Shown in pieces: positions 42,208 through 50,731 of a DNA stretch of 61,074 nucleotides. How positions within the stretch are numbered: the first letter of the stretch is position 1; each line of letters opens with the position of its first letter. The DNA comes from SIG673 sp045653945 (GTDB lineage Bacteria; Bacillota; Clostridia; Oscillospirales; CAG-272). Made by a program: the position numbers and the translations under genes. The stretch spans positions 1 to 61,074 of the forward strand of contig JAZOML010000056.1 in NCBI GenBank assembly GCA_045653945.1, written 5' to 3'. A model generated the notes under the pieces. The model was not told the DNA's origin, made no database searches, and was given only the letters and a program-made list of their open reading frames with translations.

Positions 42208-43548
42208 ATGGCAATCAAGTTAAATGACAAGTATTTGCAGGGCTTTGTTACCGAAGACGAGCTTAAGGCTGTTCAGGGCGAAACTGCAAAGGCTATTGAA
42301 ACGATAGTAAACAGAAGCGGAGAGGGAAACGATTATCTCGGTTGGATTGACCTGCCCGTTGATTATGATAAAGAGGAGTTTGCTCAAATCAAGGCTTCTG
42401 CTGAGAAGATTAAGAAAAGCTGTGATATATTCGTTGTTATCGGTATCGGCGGCTCTTACCTTGGAGCAAGAGCGGCTATTGAGTTTATCAAAAGCCCCCT
42501 CTACAACAATATGAAAAAGGACACCCCCGACATTTATTTTGCAGGTAACGGTCTTAGCGGCACCGCTCTTGAGGAGCTTCTTGCTATCTGCGAGGGCAAG
42601 GATATTTGCGTAAACGTTATTTCAAAATCGGGTACTACCACCGAGCCTGCTATTGCTTTCCGTGTGTTCCGCGACCTTCTTGAAAAGAAGTACGGTGAGG
42701 AGGGAGCAAAGGAGAGAATTTTTGCCACCACCGACAAGTCAAGAGGAAGTCTTAAGAGCCTTGCCGACGAAAAGGGCTACCAGACCTTCGTTGTTCCGGA
42801 CGACGTTGGTGGACGTTATTCCGTTCTCACTGCGGTTGGACTTCTTCCTATCGCTGTTGCAGGTTGTGATATTGACGCTCTTATGCAGGGTGCCGCAGAT
42901 GCTCGCGAGGCTTATAACGGCAAGACGGGAACCGATTGCGAAAAGTACGCAGTTATCCGTAATGCACTTCACAGAAAGGGCAAGGATATCGAAATTCTTG
43001 CTTGCTATCAGAGCTTCTTTACTATGAGTGCTGAGTGGTGGAAGCAGCTTTACGGCGAGAGCGAGGGTAAGGACGGTAAGGGTATTTATCCCGCATCAGT
43101 TATCTTCTCAACCGACCTTCACAGTATGGGTCAGATGATTCAAGAGGGTAAGCGCAACATATTTGAAACTGTTGTTGATATTAAGGAAACGGGCGCAAAG
43201 GCAACCGTTCCGTTTGACGAGGCAAACCTCGACGGTCTTAACTTTATCGCAGGAAACACCCTTGATGACGTAAACTTCAAGGCATTCCAGGCAACCGCAC
43301 TTGCGCACTGCGACGGCGGTGTACCGAACATTGTTCTTGAAATAGATAAGAAGGATGAATACAACTTTGGCTATATGGTATACTTCTTTGAGATGGCTTG
43401 TGCTATTTCGGGATATACCCTTGGCGTAAACCCCTTCAACCAGCCCGGTGTTGAGAGCTACAAGAAGAATATGTACGCTCTTCTCGGAAAGCCCGGTGCT
43501 GAAAACGAGGCTCGTCGCGCAGAGCTTCTCGCAAGACTCGGTCAGTAA
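42208..43548 (+). CDS. pgi: Glucose-6-phosphate isomerase
   Basis: Interconverts glucose 6-phosphate and fructose 6-phosphate in glycolysis. The 446-residue length fits the shorter Firmicutes type. The sugar-phosphate site is GIGGSYLGARAAIEF near residue 76 and ISKSGTTTEPA near 140. GGRYSVLTAVGLLPIA near 196 and HCDGGVPNIVLEI near 368 are also typical. Codon use is biased to GGT/GAG/AAG forms, as in tuf, suggesting high expression. It has its own promoter and terminator. Confidence 0.97.
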   Translation: MAIKLNDKYLQGFVTEDELKAVQGETAKAIETIVNRSGEGNDYLGWIDLPVDYDKEEFAQIKASAEKIKKSCDIFVVIGIGGSYLGARAAIEFIKSPLYNNMKKDTPDIYFAGNGLSGTALEELLAICEGKDICVNVISKSGTTTEPAIAFRVFRDLLEKKYGEEGAKERIFATTDKSRGSLKSLADEKGYQTFVVPDDVGGRYSVLTAVGLLPIAVAGCDIDALMQGAADAREAYNGKTGTDCEKYAVIRNALHRKGKDIEILACYQSFFTMSAEWWKQLYGESEGKDGKGIYPASVIFSTDLHSMGQMIQEGKRNIFETVVDIKETGAKATVPFDEANLDGLNFIAGNTLDDVNFKAFQATALAHCDGGVPNIVLEIDKKDEYNFGYMVYFFEMACAISGYTLGVNPFNQPGVESYKKNMYALLGKPGAENEARRAELLARLGQ

Positions 43549-43560
43549 GTATTAACATAA

Positions 43561-43598
43561 AAATAAACCGTTTTCGCATAGTCGGAAACGGTTTATTT
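43561..43598 (+). terminator. Terminator after pgi
   Basis: AAATAAACCGTTT (43561-43573) pairs exactly with AAACGGTTTATTT (43585-43597). It lies between pgi and uvrB. Confidence 0.9.
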
Positions 43599-43633
43599 GT
43601 CCAAAATGAAAAGGAAAGGAGTAAAGGACAAAT

Positions 43634-45604
43634 ATGGAAAGCAAGCCTTTTAAGCTAGTCAGTAAATTTAAGCCAACCGGCGACCAACCGGAGGCTATTG
43701 AAGGACTTGTAGCAGGACTTAATGCAGGTATGCACGAGCAGATACTTCTTGGTGTTACAGGCTCGGGTAAGACGTTTACTATGGCAAACGTAATTGAACG
43801 AGTTAACCGCCCAACACTTGTCCTTGCTCATAATAAAACGCTCGCCGCACAGCTTTGCTCGGAGTTTAAGGAATTTTTTCCCGAAAATGCGGTTGAGTAT
43901 TTCGTTTCCTATTACGACTACTATCAGCCCGAGGCTTATATTCCCGGTAAGGACGTCTATATCGAAAAGGACGCCCTTGTAAACGAGGAGATTGATAAGC
44001 TTCGCCACAGCGCAACCTCGTCTCTTTTTGAGCGCCGCGACGTTATTATAGTTGCATCTGTTTCCTGCATTTATTCGCTTGGCGACCCTGCAACGTATAA
44101 GGCGCTTATGGTTGATATGCGAGTTGGTATGCAAATGGAAAGAAACGAGCTGCTCCGCAGACTTGTAGCCATAAGCTACGATAGAAACGATATAGCGCTT
44201 GAGCGTAACCGTTTCAGAGTAAGAGGCGACGTTGTTGAAATATACCCGTCTGGCTCTGACGGCGTTATTATTCGAGTAGAGTTTTTCGGTGATGAGATTG
44301 ACCGCATAACCGAGATAAACCCTGTTACGGGTGAGGTTATACGGGATATAGGCTATGCCGTTGTATTCCCTGCTACTCACTATGCCGTTTCCCCCGAAAA
44401 GCGTGATGATGCCCTTGATGCGATAATGGACGAAATGCTCGAAAGAGTAGAATACTATAAATCACAGGGGAAGCTTATCGAGGCGCAAAGAATTGAGGAA
44501 CGAACACGCTACGATATTGAAATGATACGCGAGGTCGGATACTGCTCGGGTGTTGAAAACTATTCAAGAGTTCTTGAAGGACGTGAGCCGGGAAGCACCC
44601 CCCACACCCTGCTGGACTATTTTCCCGATGATTTTCTTATGATAGTGGACGAATCCCACGTTATGCTTCCGCAGGTCAGAGGTATGAGCGGTGGAGATAA
44701 GGCAAGAAAAACAAACCTCGTTGAATACGGCTTCCGTTTGCCCTCAGCCTTTGATAACAGACCGCTTTACTATCACGAATTTGAAGGTAAGATAAATCAG
44801 GCGATATACGTCAGTGCAACCCCAGGCCCCTACGAAAAGGAACACGCTGAAAACACCGTTGAGCAGCTTATACGCCCGACGGGACTTATCGATCCCGAAA
44901 TTGAGGTGCGCCCGATAAACGGTCAGGTAGATGACCTTATGGGCGAGATTTTTGCAAGAGCAGAGAAAAAGGAAAGAGTTCTCGTTACCACACTCACAAA
45001 GAAAATGGCGGAGGACCTTACCGAATTTCTCACAATGAACGGCTTAAAGGTCAAATATATCCACCATAACGTTGATACAATGGAGCGTATGGAGATAATA
45101 CGTAGCCTGCGTCTTGGCGAATTTGATGCACTTGTGGGCATCAACCTGCTTCGAGAGGGACTTGATATTCCCGAGGTGTCGCTTGTTGCGATACTTGATG
45201 CGGATAAAGAGGGACTCTTGCGCTCGGAAACAGCACTTATACAGACGGTAGGAAGAGCCGCAAGAAACGTAAACGGTAAGGTTATAATGTATGCCGATAC
45301 CGTAACCCGCTCAATGAAGGCGGCAATAGATGAAACCAACCGCCGCCGCGCAGTTCAGCAGGCATACAACGAAAAGCACGGAATAACGCCTAAAACCATA
45401 GTCAAACCGATACACGAGGTAATCGACCTTGGAAAGAGCGCAAAGGATAAGACGGAAAAGAGCGACAAGAAACTATCAAGGCACGATAGAGAAAAGCTGA
45501 TAGCCGAGCTTACCGAAAGAATGAAGGACTGCGCAAAGCGTCTTGAATTTGAGGCGGCAGCCGCTCTTCGTGATAGAATAAACGCCCTGCGCTCATACAA
45601 ATAA
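43634..45604 (+). CDS. uvrB: Excinuclease ABC subunit B
   Basis: Helicase-like damage-verification subunit of nucleotide excision repair. The 656-residue product has Walker A GVTGSGKTF near residue 40, the beta-hairpin region YYDYYQPEAYIP near 92, DESHVMLPQVRGM, LREGLDIPEVSLVAILDADKEG and QTVGRAARN. The C-terminal UVR motif for UvrC contact (LTERMKDCAKRLEFEAAAALRD) is present. It precedes uvrA by 19 bases. The start follows GAAAGGAG. No LexA-type site recognised. Confidence 0.98.
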   Translation: MESKPFKLVSKFKPTGDQPEAIEGLVAGLNAGMHEQILLGVTGSGKTFTMANVIERVNRPTLVLAHNKTLAAQLCSEFKEFFPENAVEYFVSYYDYYQPEAYIPGKDVYIEKDALVNEEIDKLRHSATSSLFERRDVIIVASVSCIYSLGDPATYKALMVDMRVGMQMERNELLRRLVAISYDRNDIALERNRFRVRGDVVEIYPSGSDGVIIRVEFFGDEIDRITEINPVTGEVIRDIGYAVVFPATHYAVSPEKRDDALDAIMDEMLERVEYYKSQGKLIEAQRIEERTRYDIEMIREVGYCSGVENYSRVLEGREPGSTPHTLLDYFPDDFLMIVDESHVMLPQVRGMSGGDKARKTNLVEYGFRLPSAFDNRPLYYHEFEGKINQAIYVSATPGPYEKEHAENTVEQLIRPTGLIDPEIEVRPINGQVDDLMGEIFARAEKKERVLVTTLTKKMAEDLTEFLTMNGLKVKYIHHNVDTMERMEIIRSLRLGEFDALVGINLLREGLDIPEVSLVAILDADKEGLLRSETALIQTVGRAARNVNGKVIMYADTVTRSMKAAIDETNRRRAVQQAYNEKHGITPKTIVKPIHEVIDLGKSAKDKTEKSDKKLSRHDREKLIAELTERMKDCAKRLEFEAAAALRDRINALRSYK

Positions 45605-45623
45605 ACGGATAAGGAAGATTAAA

Positions 45624-48446
45624 ATGGCATCTTTTATAGATATAGTTGGCGCAAGAGCCAATAACTTAAAAAACGTAAGCGTGAAAATACCACGCGATAA
45701 GCTTGTGGTGTTCACGGGACTGTCGGGCTCGGGAAAATCCTCACTTGCCTTTGATACGCTCTACGCTGAGGGACACAGACGTTTCGTTGAGTCGCTTTCC
45801 TCTTATGCCAGAATGTTTATAGGTCAAATGGACAAGCCCGAGGTGGACTCTATCGAGGGACTTTCTCCCGCTATTTCAATAGACCAAAAAACCACCTCTA
45901 AAAACCCACGAAGCACAGTAGGTACTGTAACCGAAATTTACGATTACCTGCGACTGCTCTACGCAAGAGTGGGTGTACCTCACTGTCCGATTTGTAATAA
46001 AGAAATCCGCCGTCAGTCTACCGACCAGATAATCGACAAGATTATGGCGCTTCCCGAAAGAACTAAATTTATGGTACTTGCCCCCGTTGTAAGAGCTAAA
46101 AAGGGACAGCACGAAAAGGTACTTGAAGCGGCGAAAAAGAGTGGCTTTGTGCGTGTCCGTGTTGACGGCATAATGTACGACCTAAGCGAAAATATAGAGC
46201 TTGAAAAAAATAATAAGCACACCGTTGAAATTGTCGTTGACCGACTTGTTTTAAAGGATGATATACGCTCGCGCCTTGCAGACTCAGTTGAAACGGCATT
46301 ATCTCAGGCGGACGGGAATCTTTGTATTTGCGTTATGGGTGAAAATGAGGAAAACCTCTATTTTTCACAAAATTACGCTTGTGAAGAGCATAATATCAGC
46401 TTCGGTGAGCTTGAACCACGAATGTTTTCCTTTAATAACCCGATAGGCGCTTGTCCTGTTTGTGCGGGACTTGGAGAAACCTCGGTTATCTCGCCTGCAA
46501 AGGTTATTCCCGATATGCGACTTTCACTGCGTGAGGGCGCGGTTGCGGTAAACGGCTTTAAAACTCTTGATGAAACCACCTACGCAGGTCCGCTCTATGC
46601 GGCGGCTGGGGCTTACGCAGGCTTTGATTTTGACACGCCTATAAAGGATTTATCAAAAGAGGCTCTTAATGCCCTGCTTTACGGTACGGGTGATAAGCTT
46701 TACTCTATAAGCCGAGCGTTTGACGGTAAAATGAAGCATCAAACTATAACCTTTGACGGAATCTTAAAGACGATAAATCAGCGCCGTAATATGTGGAAGG
46801 ACGTCTATTACGATCAGTTTTACGACCAAGCTCCCTGTACCGAGTGTGGCGGAAAACGCTTGAAACCCGAAATTCTTTCGGTTACCGTTGGTGGCAAAAA
46901 TATTGATGATTTTTGTAAAATGTCGGTTACGGGTGCGCTTGAATTTGTAAATTCGCTCAAATTCGAGGGAGCGGAGCTTAAAATCGCCGCCGAGATTTTA
47001 AAGGAGGTTAAGAGTAGACTTGGCTTCCTCAAAAATGTGGGACTTGATTATCTTTCTCTTACGAGAAAGGCAGGTACGCTTTCGGGCGGTGAGGCGCAGA
47101 GAATACGCCTTGCAACTCAAATCGGCTCATCACTTATGGGCGTTCTTTATATCCTTGACGAGCCGAGCATCGGACTTCACCAAAGGGATAACGGCAAGTT
47201 GATTGCTACATTAAAATCCCTGCGCGACCTTGGAAACAGCCTGATTGTCGTTGAACACGACGAGGAAACAATGGAGGAGTCGGATTATATCGTTGATATA
47301 GGTCCGGGTGCGGGTATTCACGGCGGAGAGGTCGTTGCCTGCGGTACTCCCAATGAGATAAAAGCAAACGAAAATTCGATTACGGGTGCGTTTCTTTCGG
47401 GAAGACGCAAAATAAAAATCCCCGAAAAACGCAGGAAGGGTAGCGGTAAAAGGCTTACTGTTATCGGCGCAAGGGAAAATAATCTCAAAAATGTTACCGT
47501 AGATTTTCCGCTCGGCGTACTCACCTGCGTAACAGGTGTAAGTGGCTCGGGAAAATCCTCGCTTGTCAATGCAATTTTGCATCAGGCACTCGCAAAAGAG
47601 CTTAACGGTGCATACACCTACCCCGGAAAGCACGATGAAATTCTCGGTATGGAGGAGCTTGATAAGGTTATCGCTATCGACCAAAGCCCGATAGGAAGAA
47701 CACCTCGCTCAAATCCTGCAACGTATACGGGACTTTTCACCGAAATACGCGACCTGTTTGCAAAAACACCCGATGCAAAGATGCGTGGATATAAATCGGG
47801 TAGATTTTCGTTTAACGTAAGCGGCGGACGATGTGAAGCTTGTGAGGGCGACGGTGTAAAGAAGATAGAAATGCACTTTTTGCCCGACGTGTACGTTACC
47901 TGCGATATATGTAAAGGCAAACGCTATAACCACGATACTCTTGAGTGTAAATACAAGGGAAAGAGCATTTCCGACGTTCTTGAAATGACGGTTGAGGAGG
48001 GACGTGCGTTCTTTTCCGAACTTCCCAGACTAAAAAAGAAGCTTGATACAATGTATGACGTAGGACTTGGATATATAAAAATCGGTCAGTCCTCAACCAC
48101 CCTATCGGGCGGTGAGGCGCAAAGAGTTAAACTTGCAACGGAACTTGCAAAGAGAGCTACTGGTAAGACCGTCTATATTCTCGATGAGCCTACAACGGGA
48201 CTTCACACTGCTGACGTTGAAAAGCTTATTGAAGTGCTTCAACGCCTTGTTGATGCTCAGAATACGGTTATAGTTATAGAGCATAACCTAGAGCTTATCA
48301 AAACCGCCGACTATATTATTGATATGGGCCCTGAGGGGGGAGATGGCGGCGGTACGGTTGTCGCTACGGGTACACCCGAACAAGTCGCTGAAATTGAAAC
48401 GTCATATACGGGACACTATTTAAGGAAAATTCTTGCCAAAAAATAA
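45624..48446 (+). CDS. uvrA: Excinuclease ABC subunit A
   Basis: DNA-damage sensor ATPase of nucleotide excision repair. The 940-residue product has two ABC modules: GLSGSGKSSLAFDTL and GVSGSGKSSLVN Walker A motifs, and LSGGEAQRI/LSGGEAQRV signatures. Zinc motifs are CPIC near residue 115, CTECGGKRLKPEIL and CEACEGDGVKKIEMHFLPDVYVTCDICKGKRYN. It is in one operon with uvrB. No uvrC is in the window. Confidence 0.98.
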   Translation: MASFIDIVGARANNLKNVSVKIPRDKLVVFTGLSGSGKSSLAFDTLYAEGHRRFVESLSSYARMFIGQMDKPEVDSIEGLSPAISIDQKTTSKNPRSTVGTVTEIYDYLRLLYARVGVPHCPICNKEIRRQSTDQIIDKIMALPERTKFMVLAPVVRAKKGQHEKVLEAAKKSGFVRVRVDGIMYDLSENIELEKNNKHTVEIVVDRLVLKDDIRSRLADSVETALSQADGNLCICVMGENEENLYFSQNYACEEHNISFGELEPRMFSFNNPIGACPVCAGLGETSVISPAKVIPDMRLSLREGAVAVNGFKTLDETTYAGPLYAAAGAYAGFDFDTPIKDLSKEALNALLYGTGDKLYSISRAFDGKMKHQTITFDGILKTINQRRNMWKDVYYDQFYDQAPCTECGGKRLKPEILSVTVGGKNIDDFCKMSVTGALEFVNSLKFEGAELKIAAEILKEVKSRLGFLKNVGLDYLSLTRKAGTLSGGEAQRIRLATQIGSSLMGVLYILDEPSIGLHQRDNGKLIATLKSLRDLGNSLIVVEHDEETMEESDYIVDIGPGAGIHGGEVVACGTPNEIKANENSITGAFLSGRRKIKIPEKRRKGSGKRLTVIGARENNLKNVTVDFPLGVLTCVTGVSGSGKSSLVNAILHQALAKELNGAYTYPGKHDEILGMEELDKVIAIDQSPIGRTPRSNPATYTGLFTEIRDLFAKTPDAKMRGYKSGRFSFNVSGGRCEACEGDGVKKIEMHFLPDVYVTCDICKGKRYNHDTLECKYKGKSISDVLEMTVEEGRAFFSELPRLKKKLDTMYDVGLGYIKIGQSSTTLSGGEAQRVKLATELAKRATGKTVYILDEPTTGLHTADVEKLIEVLQRLVDAQNTVIVIEHNLELIKTADYIIDMGPEGGDGGGTVVATGTPEQVAEIETSYTGHYLRKILAKK

Positions 48447-48484
48447 AATCCGCATTGCGGGTTAGATTGAAATGGAAAAAATCT

Positions 48485-50113
48485 ATGCTTTTAATTATGT
48501 TTTTGAGCGGGATAGTGATATCTATACCGTATCTTTTTGAGGGAGTCGGGTTTATTTCATATATCGCACTTGTGCCGTTTGTATGGATACTCATTGAGAA
48601 AATTCCCGAAATGACCAAAAGACGTGCATACGCATACGGACTTGTGTTCGGACTTGGATATTATATTCCAATGTACTATTGGTTTTTGCATTTCTACGCT
48701 CTTATAAATACTATGGACGTAAGCGAAGGGACTGTTATTTTCCTTTGCATACTGTGTTGGCTTGGACTTGCGCTTATTCAGGCGCTTGAATTCGGAGCAG
48801 TAACGCTTCTTTACCGAATTATACGCCCGAAAAAAGAAAAAACACTTATTTGCTCGGCTCTTACCGTTGCACTATGGGTGCTTTTTGAGTGGCAGCAAAG
48901 CTTTTTTTGGAGAGGTGTGCCTTGGGCAAGACTCGCCGTAACTCAAACAGGCTCACTATTTGCACTTCAAAGCGCCTCGATTTTTGGAAATCTCTTTGTT
49001 TCTGCGCTGATAGTATTTATCAACGTCCTGCTCTACCTTGCAATAAGAGAAGCAAGAAAAAGACTTGACGCCACCGACGTAAAGTCAGTTTGCAGGTCGA
49101 TAGCAAACAAAAAAACTGCAATTTTTTCGGCACTTGCACTCGGTATTTTCACCTTAAATATTCTCTTTGGAGTTATTAAAGTGGCGACCACCGATGTTAA
49201 AAGCGATACCCCCGTAAATGTGGCGGTAATTCAGGCAAACATTTCCTCATATGATAACAAAGGATTTTACTATTCGTTTGATAAATATATTGAAATGACC
49301 GAAAATTGCGTCAGTGAAACGGGAGCAAAAATAGTTGTTTGGCCCGAAACCGTTCTTGCGACGGAAATCAATAAATATAAGGGTGTTATGGCAGAACTGC
49401 AAATAACTGCAAGGCTTAATAACATATACCTGCTTGTCGGTGCTTTTGATGAAAAAGAGCTTGACGGGGTGCGTCAGGAGTATAATGCTATCTACCTTTT
49501 CCGTCCCGACGGAAGCGTTGACGAGCAAAGATACTACAAAAGACAGCTTGTGCCGTTTGGCGAATCAAATCCGCTTGGCGCAATTGCAAAAATACTGCCT
49601 TTTGAGATTTTTGATTTCTTTAATGATTCAAAGCTTGTGGCAGGTGAAAATCCAAACCTTTTTGACACCGAATACGGAAAAATCGGCGCAACTATATGCT
49701 TTGACTCAATATATGAGTACGTAACCCGAGAGGCAACGCAGGAGGGCGCGCAAATTATAACACTATCGACAAACGACTCTTGGTTTTCCGACTCAAAGGC
49801 GGTTTATCAGCATAACAGACACGCACAAATACGTGCTATTGAAAACGGACGCTATATAGTCAGAGCCGCCTCAACGGGGACTTCAACCGTAATTTCGCCA
49901 AACGGACAGGTTTTAACCCAAATTGCGCCACTTACCGAAGGTTATACAACCTATGATGTCTATGCGCTAAGCGACAGAACGCTTTACACTTACGTTGGCG
50001 ACTTGGTTGCGTATATCAGTCTTGCCTTTGTGGTCGGAGTTGTGTCCTTTAATATTGTAAATCATTTTAAAAATAAAAAAGGAGTAAAAAACGATGATAG
50101 TAGCAAATCTTAA
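48485..50113 (+). CDS. lnt: Apolipoprotein N-acyltransferase
   Basis: Membrane enzyme adding the third acyl chain to lipoproteins. About eight N-terminal helices are followed by a C-N hydrolase domain. The catalytic triad is visible: Glu in VVWPETVLA, Lys in KRQLVPFGE and Cys in ATICFDSIYE. The start is uncertain: ATG 48485 is used here, but TTG at 48467 or 48455 would add 6-10 basic residues, and none has a good ribosome binding site. The end overlaps the yhcH start by 20 bases. The exported lipoproteins at 23.3 and 37.7 kb are potential substrates. Confidence 0.88.
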   Translation: MLLIMFLSGIVISIPYLFEGVGFISYIALVPFVWILIEKIPEMTKRRAYAYGLVFGLGYYIPMYYWFLHFYALINTMDVSEGTVIFLCILCWLGLALIQALEFGAVTLLYRIIRPKKEKTLICSALTVALWVLFEWQQSFFWRGVPWARLAVTQTGSLFALQSASIFGNLFVSALIVFINVLLYLAIREARKRLDATDVKSVCRSIANKKTAIFSALALGIFTLNILFGVIKVATTDVKSDTPVNVAVIQANISSYDNKGFYYSFDKYIEMTENCVSETGAKIVVWPETVLATEINKYKGVMAELQITARLNNIYLLVGAFDEKELDGVRQEYNAIYLFRPDGSVDEQRYYKRQLVPFGESNPLGAIAKILPFEIFDFFNDSKLVAGENPNLFDTEYGKIGATICFDSIYEYVTREATQEGAQIITLSTNDSWFSDSKAVYQHNRHAQIRAIENGRYIVRAASTGTSTVISPNGQVLTQIAPLTEGYTTYDVYALSDRTLYTYVGDLVAYISLAFVVGVVSFNIVNHFKNKKGVKNDDSSKS

Positions 50114-50543
50114 AGACTGTGAAAAATACTATTCGGTCCATAAGGATTTTAAAGAGGCTTTTGAATTTTTGAAAAAGCTTACCGCTGATAGCCCCGACGG
50201 TCAGACCGTTTTCCGTGCAGGTGAAATGTGGGTGGGTGTGTCCACCAACGCAAAGAAAGACGATGACGGCGGGGAAAAGACCTTTGAGGCGCATAGAAAA
50301 TTTATTGATATTCAGTGCGTGGTCAAGGGCGAGGAGGTTATGGGCTACTCTGATATTAGCGAGGTATCCACGACAAAAATGGAATACGACGAAACGCGCG
50401 ACGTTGCGCTCTTTGGCGGGGAATATAGTACCCTCATACTTAAAGACTGCGACTTTGCGGTATTTTTCCCTGAGGACGCACATATTCCGTTTATCTCTAA
50501 CCCCGACGGACATAAAAAAGCGGTTTTCAAGATTAGAGTTTAG
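50094..50543 (+). CDS. YhcH/YjgK/YiaL family protein
   Basis: A 149-residue cupin-like protein of the DUF386 family (also EbgC, YiaL), often linked to sugar or sialic-acid metabolism. Conserved residues include the metal-binding pattern EAHRKFIDIQCVVKGEE and FFPEDAHIPF near residue 127. Its biochemical role is not firmly known. ATG follows AAAAAGGAG inside the lnt 3' end. It converges on dnaK, with a shared terminator between. Confidence 0.88.
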   Translation: MIVANLKDCEKYYSVHKDFKEAFEFLKKLTADSPDGQTVFRAGEMWVGVSTNAKKDDDGGEKTFEAHRKFIDIQCVVKGEEVMGYSDISEVSTTKMEYDETRDVALFGGEYSTLILKDCDFAVFFPEDAHIPFISNPDGHKKAVFKIRV

Positions 50544-50585
50544 TAAAAAACTTACGCAAAATCTTTTGCAAACAAATCCACAAGA

Positions 50586-50617
50586 TAAAAACTCCCCACG
50601 ACTGTGGGGAGTTTTTG
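50586..50617. terminator. Bidirectional terminator between yhcH and dnaK
   Basis: AAAAACTCCCCAC (50587-50599), loop GACT, GTGGGGAGTTTTT (50604-50616): a perfect 13-bp stem with A- and T-runs on both sides. It ends both convergent transcripts. Confidence 0.93.
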
Positions 50618-50630
50618 ATTATATACTCTG

Positions 50631-50728
50631 GGCGGGAGCCCGTAAGAAAAGTCTTTGCCAAGCTTTCTTCAGAAAGCGGGGCGGGAGCCCGTAAAAAAAG
50701 TCTTTGCCAAGCTTTCTTTAGAAAGCGG
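50631..50728. repeat. Tandem 49-bp repeat (two copies) with palindromic cores
   Basis: Copies at 50631-50679 and 50680-50728 differ at 2 of 49 positions. Each copy holds two small hairpins: GGGC-GGGA-GCCC at its start (the first base is shared with the preceding copy) and GCTTTCT-TY-AGAAAGC at its end. The array lies between the terminator and the dnaK stop, so it is transcribed as the dnaK 3' untranslated region. It looks like a REP-type intergenic element. Whether other copies exist in the genome cannot be seen here. Confidence 0.88.
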
Positions 50729-50731
50729 AAA

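Noticed and set aside
48472..48540. A 22-codon frame starting ATGGAAAAAATC just before lnt, as a possible leader peptide
   Set aside because: It overlaps the lnt coding region in another frame and lacks a ribosome binding site and any regulatory hairpin.
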